In this document: positions 1-10,730 of the stretch, one piece after another
Numbering within the stretch: the stretch's first letter is position 1
Layout of the letters: each line of letters opens with the position of its first letter
NCBI GenBank assembly: GCA_007570785.1
Contig: ML664176.1
Location: forward strand, 1,539,296-1,603,295
From: Antilocapra americana
Lineage: Eukaryota > Chordata > Mammalia > Artiodactyla > Antilocapridae
Direction: 5' to 3'
DNA: 64,000 nt
Program-made: the position numbers and the translations under genes
The notes under the pieces: generated by a model
What the model was told of the DNA's origin: nothing
The model's input: the letters and a program-made list of their open reading frames with translations, nothing else
Databases searched by the model: none

Positions 1-1262
1 ATTTAACTCCAGACTTCATGTGGATTTCACCAGTATTTCCTCTAACAGTCTTTTTCCTGTTTCAGAATCCAACCCAGGAACCCAGGTTGCATTTAGTTAT
101 CGTGGCTTCTTAGCCTCCCTCAATCTTGTGGAATTCCTCAAACCTTCCTTGTCTTTCATGACCTTGACACTTTTAAAAAGTACTGATCAGTGAATTTTTA
201 GACTGTTCTGTAATTTGTTGTTTATTTGATGAGCTAACATGATTAGATTGAAGTCATACATTATGGCAAGAGGTGCCAAATATTGCTATTTTGCCAAGTG
301 CATCAAAGTGCACCACACCAGGGATACACAATGTCAAAGCTGACCTTGACCAAAAGGTCAAAAGAATAATACCTGTTGCCTGAAGAATAATACCACTGTA
401 AAGTTACTACTTTTCCCTTTATAATAAATTAAAATCTTGGGCAAGATACTTTTAGACTATACAAATAGTCCTATTTCTTCTCAAACTTTTGTCCACTAAT
501 TCTAGCATCCATTGGTAGATCTTGCTTCAAACAATTATTACTATGGAGTTCTAATGTAGATTTCATATTTGGCATACTTTTTAATAATGATGAATGGGAA
601 TTCTTCTGTAAGGAAAAATATCTCTTTTTCCCCATGTATTTACTTATTTGATTTTTAAATTTATATTAACATAGTCTCACAAATATTTATTTATTGGGCT
701 CTAATCCAATGTTAGCATTATTTTTAATTGTTCAAATCGTGCTGACATTATTTTTATTGTTCAAATTGGCCACTGAGAGCTTCCTGCCTTTTCAGCAAGC
801 TTTCATCCTTCTCACTTGTGATACCACAGATATTCCAGGTTCATCTTGTGTTTTCTCTGCCCCAGCCCTGGAATCAATCACTTCTCCAAGAATCCCAGGT
901 TCCTATTTTTTGGAGAATGGTATTTAGAAACCAAAATCTGGGCACTAGATGTGATCATGGTTGTTAGAATGCCATTTCTTCTAGGTCCTTTCACTGGACA
1001 GAAGTAGGAAATACATACATGTTTATTAACTGAAATACTAATAACTCAAGCAATTATTGTAACTCAACTAATAATTATTTTTGTATCTATCATTTTTTAT
1101 ATAGATTACAAAGCCATGAGTTCATACTGATACCTCCAATTCCAACCTAACACCACTGAGCTCATGCTAGTTTTTCACTTTTTCTAAATGGATGCTTTGG
1201 AGACAAATTTCTACCTCTCCCTGTATTCAAAAACTGCAGCACATAGCACATCATCAGAATTC
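1..1262 (-). mobile_element. Ancient L1 (L1M-type) 3' UTR, antisense
   Basis: The stretch reads as the complement of an old mammalian L1 3' untranslated region. Recognisable blocks run in the expected order: 'cttcttagcctccc' near 110, 'catgattagattgaag' near 238, 'actgtaaagttactac' near 394, 'actaattctagcatccattg' near 494, and 'ggagaatggtatttagaaac' near 914. It continues off the left edge, so the 3' end lies outside the window. A short imperfect duplication (a 21-22 base block starting at 716 and at 746) lies inside it. The exact L1M subfamily is not assigned. Confidence 0.8.
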
Positions 1263-2105
1263 AGAAATGCTTGTATGCTTACTGAGCTGAGAAGAAATAT
1301 TACCTGGGATAGACAAGAATGAAAGCATCCTTTAAATTTTCATTGGCCAGACAGTTTTATGTCATCCATAACTAACACAAAGAGACACCAGCCAGCACCT
1401 GTGGCAACTTTAAAGGCTTGCAAAAGTGAAATATTTAACAACCACTTGAAACTTAAAAGATCCTTTCCTCAGCTTTCTTATGTACCGCCTTCCTACAGCA
1501 TCTTGTGTTCAGGGTCATGCTGTTCAGGGGGAAAGAGAGATTAGGTATCCCTATTTGTTACCAGAGAAGGCCTCTTGCCTGAGGCCAGAAAAAGCAGGAC
1601 CATTGCAGATGCTTAGGTTATTGTGACCTAATTTAGCTTCCCTGGGTTATAAAGGGGCTTCCATAGAAGATCTGAAACAGCTTCCCAAGAGCATTTATGG
1701 TGTTGCTTTTAGAAGAAGCCAGCCATGTTTGAAAATCATGAAGCACAGAAAAGAGGGAATATGAATGAATGCTGAAGTTTTTCTGTGTAATACACGAGAA
1801 AAAGAAGATACCAATAGATTAAATGCCTCATCATGGCACAATTTCAGCAGGATTATGCAGTAAATAAGAACCTATTATATCCCAGTCATACCATGGATAT
1901 AGAGAAACAGATGATCACTTTTATTACAAAGTTGAATATATAAAATATGACCAAATGACACAACAATTTAAATCAATTTTCCCTGAACCCTTAATGTGTC
2001 ATACATTGTGATACATTAATGAGTTTATGATTAGAAGTCTGCAGCAAACATCATAAAACAGGTTCAGCTAAATGATCGTCATGGTTTAGCCCCAAGAATT
2101 CCTGA
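1263..2105. other. No gene or recognised repeat
   Basis: AT-rich sequence without a repeat I can name. The only open frame of note is 61 codons (1359-1544, plus) and has no family resemblance that I recognise. Confidence 0.5.
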
Positions 2106-2405
2106 TTCTTCTGAGACAATGCAGTTCAGTGGAATGAACAGGCACTTTGTGATATAATTCCACCCTTGCTAACTGTCACAGTTTGAGCAAATCATCTGGA
2201 TTTTATTTTGCATTAAATTCTGTTAATTTTGAAAGAGAAATAATAACAACACGTTCTCCAAGTTTGTTATGAGAATTATGCTAGGTGAAGTAGATATATT
2301 CCTAGTAGAAAGAATGCGTTTAGCTCTCAAACTGCTGGGTCGTGGTGGAGGGGACACTCAGTCCATCTGCATGTCAGTTTAGTTGCCTACAAAATGAGGA
2401 AACTA
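2106..2405 (+). mobile_element. Possible degraded MIR SINE
   Basis: Weak MIR-like order: 'gtggaatgaacaggcac' near 2130, a 'gctaactgtcacagtttgagcaa' block near 2167-2190, and 'cctacaaaatgaggaaacta' near 2386. These match the tRNA-derived head and the conserved core of MIR only loosely. Confidence 0.35.
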
Positions 2406-3232
2406 AATTGGATTTGTGCTTTCAAACTTTTACTTAGCTGGAGAACCCCTTCAAATCCATGTCTATATAGCTGTCTGTATAGCTCTCCCCAATTAAAAAT
2501 ATGGATCAAAGAAGGATGATGAATTGAACAAGAGTGGCTGGCTTAGCATCTTTTGCCCATAACATCCCCTCTCACCACATCCATCCTCATGGCACCTCTC
2601 AGCATACTTTAAGGAGTCAGGAAATAGATGGTGCGTAAGCTTTATCTTGCCCCAAAGAATTCCAGAATTCCAAGTCTTCCTCCCAGGTCTTAGTCCTCTT
2701 GGGGACAGAGAATGAATGGCCAGGTCTGGCACAAATGGTGATGAACAGTACATAGTTAAGTGCAAAGTTATGGTATGCAGGCTGGAGGTCCCATGAGGGC
2801 TGGAGAATAAGAACAATGAAGGCTGCATTGTTGTCCAGAAGCTTTCAAGAAACTTTGGACTGTGCAAATAATTTTCTTGAATGGATAAGACTTGGTAAGC
2901 AGAGTGGATGTTATCTGGGGGTGGGAAGAAACAAATCAAGCCCCCAAAGTGGGAATGAATATGGTTGGTCTTGGACAAAGGAGAGTCTGTAGTCCTTTCC
3001 AGCAATTTTATGGTTCCCTTAACCACAATTCCTTCCAGGTGTTATGCCTTATGAGGCCTTGAATAAACTTTCTTCTCAGACAGATGCTCACCTTAGAACT
3101 CAGCCTTTTCTCCTTCATGGTGGTGCTATCACTGGACTTGTCTGTATTGCACACTTGGAACCAGACTGAGGTTACATATTGGGAGACTTGGGATTTAAAA
3201 CTAGCTACATTGGATGTGGTCACTTAAGAACA
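2406..3232. other. No gene supported; one 177-codon antisense open frame
   Basis: The minus strand is open from 3026 to 2493 for 177 codons. The translation is rich in Ser, Pro, Leu and Phe, as expected from a chance frame over purine-rich top-strand DNA. I see no domain, no start context and no splice-flanked exon structure. I do not call a gene here. Confidence 0.5.
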
Positions 3233-3994
3233 TGTTACAGGTTGAAAAGTGCACTCCCAGGTGCCACCAGAAAAAAAAACAAAACGATACACTGAAGGTC
3301 TAACTTCCGATACCTAAGAATGTGACATATGACATTATTTGGAAATAGCTCATTGACCTTATTTGGAAGCAGAGTCATTGCAGATGTAATTAGTTAAGAT
3401 GAGGTCCTACTGGAGAAAGGTGGGCCCTAATTCAACCTGATTCATGTTCTTATATGGAGAAGGCAATGGCACCCCACTCCAGTACTCTTGCCTGGAAAAT
3501 CCCATGGATGGGGGAGCCTCGTTGGCTGCAGTCCATGGGGTTGCAAAGAGTCGGACACGACTGAGCAACTTCACTTTCACTTTTCACTTTCATGCATTGG
3601 AGAAGGAAATGGCAACCCACTCCACTGTTCTTGCCTGGAGAATCCCAGGGATGGCAGAGCCTGGTGGGCTGCCGTCTGTGGGGTTTCACAGAGTCAGACA
3701 CAACTGAAACGACTTAGCAGCAGCAGCGGCATGTCCTTATAAGAAGATGGCCCTGTGAAAACAGAGACACACAGGGAGAGCACCATGGGAAGACAGAGAC
3801 AGAGATTGGAACTAGGCAGTTCAAGTCAAAGAACACCAAAAGTAAGGGTCAAGGAAAGATTCAGAGGGAGCCTGGCCCCATAGACACCTTGATTTTGGAC
3901 TTCTAACTCCAGAACTGTGAGGCAATACATTTCTATAGTCTTAAACTTCCGAGTCTGCAGTACTTTGCTATCATTGCCATAGGAAATGAATACA
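3233..3994 (+). mobile_element. Old solo LTR (MaLR/ERVL-like), interrupted by BOV-A2
   Basis: The element begins with TG at 3233 and ends near 3994 in 'gaataca'. Inside are LTR-type blocks: 'gacattatttggaaatag' near 3330, 'cagatgtaattagttaagat' near 3380, 'gtccttataagaagatgg' near 3733, and 'ctccagaactgtgaggcaat' near 3907. A sister copy of the same family lies at 62618-63058, where a TG...CA structure and a 5-bp target duplication support the LTR identity. No internal viral coding region is attached. The exact family is uncertain. BOV-A2 splits it at 3455-3729. Confidence 0.6.
3455..3729 (+). mobile_element. BOV-A2 SINE, full dimer
   Basis: Two BOV-A units stand in tandem: unit 1 from about 3456 (ggagaaggcaatggcacccc), a TTTCACTTTTCAC linker near 3575-3590, and unit 2 from about 3599, ending in a GCA-rich tail (3717-3729). 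Flanking copies 'catgttcttata' (3443-3454) and 'catgtccttata' (3730-3741) match at 11 of 12 bases and are the target-site duplication. BOV-A2 is a non-autonomous SINE mobilised by BovB machinery. Its frames account for the 83-87 codon open frames seen here on both strands. Confidence 0.95.
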
Positions 3995-4280
3995 TAAGGA
4001 TGTATAGGGATTTTGATTGGCACTGAGAAAGAGGCAGCCCAGGGAGAGCAGGCATGCCTGGGTAGAACATGGTTAGAACTGGGTTTCTGAAGGTCAGAGT
4101 TCAGGACACATAAGACAGGAGGAGGCTGGCATGAAAAATCTTAGAGATCAAGTGAGGAGAGACTTGGTAAGCATGGGGGAAGTAGGGATGAAGTGAAAAC
4201 ACAGAAACAGAAAAACTGTCAGGACACTGTAACAGACTAGATAAGGATAAAGAAGAGTGGAAATTACTCAAAAAGACTTA

Positions 4281-4550
4281 GCTTCTGGGATGAATTGAGA
4301 GAAGAAGAGTAACATAAATATACTCCCATGTGCAAAATAAATAGCTAGTGGGGAGCTTCTGTATAGCACAGGGAGCTCAGCTTGAAGCTCTGTGATGACC
4401 TAGAGGGGAGGGATGATGGCCTGAGTGGGAGGGAGGCTCAAGAGAGAGGGTATACACATATACATACAGTTGATTCACACAGTTATACAGCAGAAACTAA
4501 CACAACAACATGGTAAAGCAATTACACACCCATTTAAAAAAAAAAACACA
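4281..4550 (+). mobile_element. L1 3' UTR fragment with poly(A) tail
   Basis: Typical artiodactyl L1 3' UTR text: 'tctgggatgaattgagag', 'tagctagtggggagcttctg', 'tatagcacagggagctcag', 'tgatgacctagaggggaggg' and 'cagcagaaactaacacaaca', followed by an A-rich tail at about 4535-4550. It is heavily 5'-truncated and contains no coding part. Related 3' ends occur at 61662-61880 (sense) and 53575-53945 (antisense). Confidence 0.8.
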
Positions 4551-4557
4551 AAAACTA

Positions 4558-4878
4558 GGACTTTCCTGGTGGTCCAGTGGTAAATAATCCACTTGCCAAT
4601 GCAGGGGAAACAGGTTTGATCCCTAGTCTGGCAAGATTCTACAAGCCAAGGGGTAACTAAACCCACATGCCACAACTACGGAAGCCTGCATGCCTAGAGC
4701 TTGCATGCTGCAACTACTGAAGTCCGTGCTCTGCAACAAGAGAAGCCAGCACAATGAGCACACGCGCTTCTCACTGTGGTGAAAGTAGTAGAGAAGAGAG
4801 TAGTCACTACTCGCTGCAACTAGAGGAAGCCCTCATGCAGAGCAACGAAGACCCAGTGCAGCCAAAAATAAATAAAAG
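4558..4878 (+). mobile_element. CHR-type tRNA-Glu SINE (cetartiodactyl)
   Basis: It starts with 'ggactttcctggtggtccag' (tRNA-Glu-like A box), then 'caggtttgatccctagt' (B box) near 4610. The CHR body follows ('ccacatgccacaactacgg', 'agaagccagcacaatgagca', 'gcaacgaagacccagtgcag') and it ends in AAATA-type repeats. The B box is mutated (tttgatccc), so this is a relic and not a tRNA gene. It lies directly behind the L1 poly(A) tail. Confidence 0.9.
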
Positions 4879-6230
4879 ACTTAGTTTCCTGCTTGGACAG
4901 TCTCCATCTCTATAACCCTGGGTAAATCATTTAGTCTCTGCTCCTCTTGACAATGGAGCCCAAGATGATGAGTCTGAATAACTAAGAAACTGAGAGTGTG
5001 AGAGCACTGTAGATACATACTTGGTGCAAAATTCTGTCCAGCTTTGACTTTACTCTCTTTGACTTGGTTGGACAATATATGATTTAAGAAATCAACAACA
5101 ACAACAACAATAATAATAATAGAAGACCTAGACTAAATTGATCATTTCATGTTCTGTTTCTGCAAGCATTTTTTGTTTTCTTATTTTATAGGATAATGCA
5201 TCCCTTTCATCTTCTGTCGAAAAGTAGGCACATCCTGTATCCTGTATTCTGCCCAAAGAGATATTCGTCCTTTTCTTCCCTGTATCCTCTAGATAGTTTA
5301 ATTTTGCAAAACTTTCTCAGTCCCTAGCACACTTCCTGCCGTGATCCCAATTACACACTCTTCACTCTGTCTACATTGCCAACGGGAATGCAAAATGGGG
5401 CCCTTTTCTGCATTAAACACTGAAAAAAATAAACTGACCTAAAAATCCTGGTTTAAAAAAAAATATGCATTTAGTATTTCCACGTCTTTAGAGGCTTGAT
5501 AAGGTTTTTTTTTTGTAAGCTATTGGAGGTGGAAAAGAAGCGGGGGATGGAAGAAGAGAATGAGCCCATGAAAATTCAGAATTCTGGTGTATATTTCTTC
5601 ATGTAAAAACAATTGCCCTGACACCCTGGACAGAGTATTGTCAAATAAGATGCAAGATATCCAGACACTTAAACAATTTAATTAAAAAAAAAATAAGTCT
5701 ATATCCATAAAAGTCCCACAATAAAGGAGACATTTATCAGTGACAGTACTGTTTCTCAAGCACCTTTATGAAGGCTTAAGAAAAGAAAGCAAACTTTAAT
5801 GTATCAATGAAAACTGTTTACAAGGCAGAAGGCTGCATCTGGCATGAGCTTTCTGACACATTTATCACTTCATTCCAAAGCTGGGTGGGAAGGGGCGACC
5901 TTCCTCTGACAGCTGATGCCTGTCAAAAAGGAGGAAGAAAGTGTTGGATATTTTATACATCTTCTGCGGGCAATTGTAATAGTGAAAATGATCATGATTC
6001 TTTTCTCCATCCCCATTCATAAATCTCCGTCAGCACTTGAAGATAACATTGACAATCTATTGTAGTCTTTCAGCATAAGGTACCATTGTGGCAGCTTAAC
6101 TTGAATCCCAGAAGTGGTACCTGAAATTGGAAGCCTTCCCGGTATAGTGTGTACTGATAAGATGCTGAAATTGAGAGCAATGGGAAAGAAGCAGAAAGGG
6201 ATTTGAGGGGGTGAATAGGGGAAGGCTTGT
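4879..6230. other. No gene; short microsatellite at about 5092-5121
   Basis: Mostly unassigned AT-rich DNA. An (AAC)n run followed by (AAT)n lies at about 5092-5121. Short A and T runs occur near 5455, 5508 and 5682. No open frame above about 85 codons is present and none resembles a known protein. Confidence 0.5.
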
Positions 6231-6234
6231 AGTC

Positions 6235-6425
6235 CTCGCTGTGTGATGGTGAGAAAATCACTTAACACTTCTGTGATCTACTTGTCTCTATCAAATAAAG
6301 CTAATCATATTTGCTCTACTTAACTCACAGGAAAAATGTACAAGGAAAAGAAAAACAAGATCATGGATGTAAAACCACGTGGAAAAGTTGAAAGCACCAT
6401 GCAAATATAAAGTATTACTATGCAT
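6235..6425 (+). mobile_element. MIR SINE remnant
   Basis: The MIR core order is visible: 'cttaacacttctgtgatcta', then 'aaataaagctaatcatattt', then 'gaaagcaccatgcaaatata' near the 3' side, paralleling the '...cctcagtttcc...aataat...aaagcgcttag' layout of MIR. Divergence is high. Confidence 0.5.
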
Positions 6426-6654
6426 ATTATTATGGTAGGAAAATGTTCAAAAGAGAAGGATCCAACTAATTAGCAGTGGAGGTGTACCTTGGAAAAAGTA
6501 GTGGGTGACATGAGGTTAGAAAAAGCAGCTTACACTTAGATTTGCAAAGCTGAAATTTGACATGAGCTCAGTAATCCACACTGCCAAGTTTAATATGTAT
6601 ATGCTCAATAAATATTTATTGACTAAGTGATTGTTTGTACTATATCGTATAAAA

Positions 6655-6815
6655 ATTGTTTCTTTAAGTATCTCCCTCACTATAGTATTTCTTTAAGATA
6701 GGAATTACATTTACTTAATTTATTGCTGTTTTCCAGTACCAACCCCAGTATCTGTTAAAGGGTGGGCATTCCATAAATCTATATTGGATAAATGAAAAAA
6801 ACAAATGAATGAAAG
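6655..6815 (+). mobile_element. L2 LINE 3' end
   Basis: It matches the L2 3' UTR pattern: 'ccccagtatctgttaaaggg', 'gggcattccataaatctat', then a terminal 'gataaatgaa...aatgaatgaaag' corresponding to the TGAATGAA tail of L2. No coding portion remains. Confidence 0.6.
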
Positions 6816-6869
6816 AACAAAACAATGGCAAAGGTCTCCATAACTATGGTGAGTCAACTGAACTAACTG

Positions 6870-7385
6870 GTTACTTAAAAACTGGATAATTGAAGCCAAG
6901 ATGATATGTTAATTAAGAGAATAGAGTATTGACAAATGGATAAGCAGGCAGATTAATGAACTAGGATACAGAGGGTAGAAACATACCAATGCTTATGCAG
7001 TCAAATAAATTTTGACAAGGGACCAAACCAATTCAATGAGGAAAGAAAGTAGTTTCAAAAGTGAATGCTAGAACCATCGCATATTCATAGGAAAAAATGA
7101 GCCTCAATTCCTACCTCACACTATACACAAAAAATAATTGACAGTGGGTCATAAATACAAACAGAGTTAAAACTATAAAACTTCTAGAAGTAAACAGAGG
7201 AGCTTATCATCAGGACCTTGGGGCTAGGTAAAGATTTCATTGAGAGAACACAGAGAACACTAACCATAAAGGAAAAAAAAAGAAATACTGGACTCCAACT
7301 AAATTAAAAACGTAAGCTCATCAAAAGACATGATTCAGAAAATAAGCCAATAAGCCTCAGACTAGGAGCAAATATTCACAACACA
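6870..7385 (+). mobile_element. Ancient L1 ORF2 relic (region after reverse transcriptase)
   Basis: The DNA aligns by eye with the mammalian L1 ORF2 segment downstream of the RT domain: 'aaactataaaacttctagaa' near 7169, 'gaccttggggctaggtaaag' near 7214, 'aaaacgtaagctcatcaaaa' near 7307 and 'ctaggagcaaatattcacaa' near 7362. Reading frames are broken throughout. It ends where the L2 region begins. Confidence 0.8.
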
Positions 7386-7399
7386 CTCATCTGATCTTC

Positions 7400-8785
7400 C
7401 TTCTGATACTGTCCTATGTCAGTTCTTCCCTCCACAGACAAGCTTCTTGCAAGAATGCTTACAGTTGCCCACTCTTCACACTGTCCCACAACCCTCTGCA
7501 AGGGGCTTTACGCCTCCATCCTGATGTCATCCTTTCTGGAGTCACCTTGTTGTGAAGCCCACACAACAGCTTTGTGTCCTTGTTTCAGGTGTTTTCTCTC
7601 TGACATTTGAGAGGCATAACCACCCTCTTGGGTCTGGTTTCCAAACAACCTTTCTCTCCCTCCTCCTTAGTTTTCCTCCTCCTCTGTATTATCCCCCTCA
7701 GGTTCATTTTGGGCTCTTCTTCTTATCTTTTATAGTCAGTATTCCTTGGGGTTGTACCCTTGGATCTCTAGTCCTATCTCCTGGTGATCTCATCCTAACT
7801 CATGATTAAAATTCCACATATTCATTACTAAGCGTAACAATCACCTCTCCTAAATCACATGACCTCTAAATTCATTAAAAGAGAAGACCAGCACCAGGTC
7901 ATCTTCAAATCCAATCATTCCCCCAAACCTTATATAGATTCTCCGTCCTTAAGTTTTGAAGTTAGCCCTATCCCATCCATTTTCACTATTACTGCTTCAG
8001 TCTAGCCTCTTACAACATCTTCCTGTGCTATTATTACATGAGTTTCCTAAATTTTTCCTTGCGTAGAGTTTGAGCCTTCTGCACTTATGGCCTGTACATA
8101 ACTCGCTATAACAGTGATGTTTCCCAAACTTAAATGTCATATCACTCCCCTTGAAGCCTCTTGCATCAAAAATTTTCCAATGGTTTTGTATTACTTTCAG
8201 GATCAAATTCAAACTCTTAAGCTTGATGCACAAAGTTTTCCTCACTTCTTTACCTTCATTAGACCACATACCCTCTTAATTTCTGGCTCTCTTGACAGTT
8301 GTTTGAGTAGAACAACCATCTACCTATTCATTTGTTTATTATTTATGATACTACCATGGCATAGACATCATGTCAAAGAAACTGTGATGTTTCAACTTCC
8401 TTTTTTATATATACATATATATATATATATAATATATATATATATAATATCATGTATATTATGGTCCCTACCTTTAATGTACTTACTTTGTTCTATCTTG
8501 TATATGACTAACTTCAAATCCCTAGAGTTAGTTCAAGATAATCTTTTTCTCAAAGGCTTCCTGACCCTCAAGTCTTCTTTGGATATTCCTCAAAACCCCT
8601 TCCTACAGCACATCAGGCTTGGTTCTCAAATGGCCCTTGCTACACAGCACTGCAGTCCTCTATCTCTTTGCTTGTCTGCCTCATCAGTAGACTGTAAAGG
8701 GAAAACTCCTTGGAGGCAGTACTTGGCATTTCAACCTACTAGAAGAGCGTGGGTTTGCCTTAGATGTTTGCTGAATGAGGTCAAC
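7400..8785 (+). mobile_element. L2 LINE, long degraded copy
   Basis: L2 coding and 3' UTR landmarks appear in order: 'attccttggggttgtaccct' near 7741, 'caggatcaaattcaaactct' near 8198, 'ctcaaaggcttcctgaccct' near 8549, 'agtagactgtaaagggaaaa' near 8686 and a terminal 'gatgtttgctgaatgag' near 8763. The part before about 7590 is less certain. A TA microsatellite interrupts it at 8403-8450. A 243-codon plus-strand frame (8114-8845) runs over this relic, the microsatellite and the start of the next MIR, so it is not a gene. Confidence 0.7.
8403..8450. repeat. (TA)n microsatellite
   Basis: Alternating TA with occasional ATA and ACA interruptions. It lies inside the L2 relic and lengthens a chance open frame because a TA tract lacks stop codons in the frame read. 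Confidence 0.9.
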
Positions 8786-8985
8786 TTCAGTTTGCATCCC
8801 TACTCTCTCACTTATCAGTACAATCATCTTGGGAAAATTACTTAATGTGGGCAACGTCTCTGAGTCTTGTTGATTATAATTCTTTCTCAAATGATCATAT
8901 TTTGAGGGGATTAAATGATATGAAGCCTCTAAAACTCCAAGCACTGTCCTGGCCTCTGGTGGATGGTTTACAAATGTTAGTTCTA
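8786..8985 (+). mobile_element. MIR SINE remnant
   Basis: MIR order: 'ttcagtttgcatccctactc', 'atcatcttgggaaaattact', 'aacgtctctgagtcttgt', then 'gaggggattaaatgatatga' and 'ccaagcactgtcctggcctc' on the 3' side. It abuts the L2 tail. Confidence 0.65.
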
Positions 8986-9318
8986 GCAGTTTAATCATCA
9001 CTTCCAGTGGTGTAAGTCAACTGCAGTGCCCAGAGAAGAGATCATAAGGTGTAAGTTATTACAGAAAGAGGCCATATTCTTACAAAGGACCACTCCCATG
9101 TAGAAGAAAGGTCTGGGAATTGTTTTAAAATCATGGCTATACAAATAATCACATATAAGATATTAGATGAAGTACAACCAGATCAAATTAGACATGAATA
9201 TAACATCACATGACTGCTTGAAAAGATTCCTCCAAGTCATCTCAACAGGAAGCTTGTTTCCTTCCAGAAACACTTATTCCTTCACTAACTAAGCATCTTC
9301 TCTGTGTGAAATCCTTCA

Positions 9319-9414
9319 CAAGATGTGATAAATGATACAGAAGTGAACTAGACATGGGCATTGACGCAAGATGTGATAAATGATACAGGAGTGAACTGGA
9401 TATGGGCATTGGTT
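9319..9414. repeat. 48-bp direct tandem duplication
   Basis: Two copies (9319-9366 and 9367-9414) beginning 'caagatgtgataaatgatac' are nearly identical; most differences are transitions (a/g, a/g, c/t). It is a simple two-copy local duplication in otherwise single-copy DNA. Confidence 0.95.
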
Positions 9415-9424
9415 TAGTAGGACA

Positions 9425-9645
9425 AATACAGGAAAGTTGGTCAAAGAACTTTGGTCTGACTCCTGGCTTTATAATTTACTATGTGATCCTAGGCAAATCT
9501 CTTAATTTTTTTTTTGAAACTCAATTTCACCAGTTATAAAATGGAGATTATCTTAATAAATGCCCTCCTTAATTTGAATAATAAGTGAGATAATGTAAGA
9601 GAGAATCTAATTATAAACAAAGCGTTATAGAAATATAACAATTAT
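9425..9645 (+). mobile_element. MIR SINE
   Basis: Recognisable MIR head, core and tail: 'ctgactcctggctttataat', 'actatgtgatcctaggcaaa', 'ccagttataaaatggagatt', then 'aataagtgagataatgtaag'. A T run at about 9508-9516 interrupts it. Confidence 0.75.
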
Positions 9646-10580
9646 TATTATGCTCCACGCTTAAGAAATTTAGTTGATTAAGGACGACAGGACATACCAC
9701 AAAACGCAGAGAACACAGGCCACTGGGCGAGGGAGCTCAGAGGCGCAGACACATACAGGCGCCCTTTCTCAAATTTGACTGCTCATTTGAGTAAAGGCAC
9801 TTTGTTTTTTCATCTTCCCCTTGTGTTTTTCTTTGCTCTGGTTCCCTTCCCTTTTTCCTGCTTCACTTTCATGGTTTTCCCTTTGCTCTTATTGTACTGC
9901 TGGGGAAGCACACAAACCTCCAAGCCATGTGGTCTTTCCACCCAAGTCCACTTCTCCAAGCTTCTGGATCACAAATTTTTCTGGATCTGACTTCTGAAGT
10001 CAGCTACCACGAGGTGTTGCCTGCAATTGTGGCCAGAAGATAAAGTGTGGGACTTCATACTGACAGATTCTTGGTTACAGAAATCTAAGCCTGTCTGTGT
10101 CTGTGACTAGCTTTTTACTCCATTACATTTAACTCTCCTAATACACCTGGGAAAAGTATGAACCAGAAACAATCAGGGAAGACATCCTTAACTCAGCCTG
10201 AATGTCTTGGGTCTGTGGAAATAATAAATATAATTTTTAAAGCCTGGAGTGCTTGATTAATGAAACGGAACTTCTTTCTTCCTTATCTCATTTACAATCT
10301 AATTTACGATGTTCTATTTTTTGCTTAGTATTTTATTAAGAGATAATATTTTATTATAAAGGATTGTTTTTTTCCCAGTTAATATGTACTCATAATAGAG
10401 TCTCTGCATTCTTTAAGGTAGTTTTGGGTCCCGGGGCCATACTAATTTTCCCATGGTAATGTAGCTCTGATACTACAATGAAAGGAAGTGGGAATGGAGG
10501 GTTTGATTTACATTAAATTTTTCATCAGCATAGTTATTTCAGAAATCAAGGTAACCCTGCATTTAAATTTAATAGAACCA
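9646..10580. other. No gene or recognised repeat
   Basis: Unassigned sequence with pyrimidine-rich top-strand text near 9775-9900. A 71-codon plus-strand frame (9775-9990) is rich in Phe and Leu because of the base composition. I see no exon-like structure. Confidence 0.5.
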
Positions 10581-10590
10581 CATAAATACA

Positions 10591-10720
10591 GTGGAGAAGG
10601 CAATGGCACCCCACTCCAGTATTCTTGCCTGGAGAATCCCAGGGACGGGGGAGCCTGGTGGGCTGCTGTCTATGGGGTCGCACAGAGTTGGACACGACTG
10701 AAGCGACTTAGCAGCAGCAG
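10591..10720 (+). mobile_element. Single-unit BOV-A SINE (chimeric monomer)
   Basis: One 130-bp BOV-A unit is flanked by a perfect 10-bp target-site duplication 'cataaataca' (10581-10590 and 10721-10730). Its 5' part matches unit 1 of BOV-A2 (gtggagaaggcaatggcacc), while its 3' part, from about 'ttcttgcctggagaatccca', matches unit 2, including the GCA tail. The full BOV-A2 at 3455-3729 provides the comparison. The simplest reading is loss of one unit by recombination between the two halves, before or after insertion. Confidence 0.93.
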
Positions 10721-10730
10721 CATAAATACA

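Noticed and set aside
2493..3026. 177-codon minus-strand open frame as a gene
   Set aside because: No domain, no exon signals and biased composition from a purine-rich top strand. Chance remains the simpler explanation.
4558..4878. tRNA gene call at the head of the CHR SINE (also at 47362 and in the Bov-tA copies)
   Set aside because: The A and B boxes belong to tRNA-derived SINEs with long unrelated bodies, and no cloverleaf with an acceptor stem is formed.
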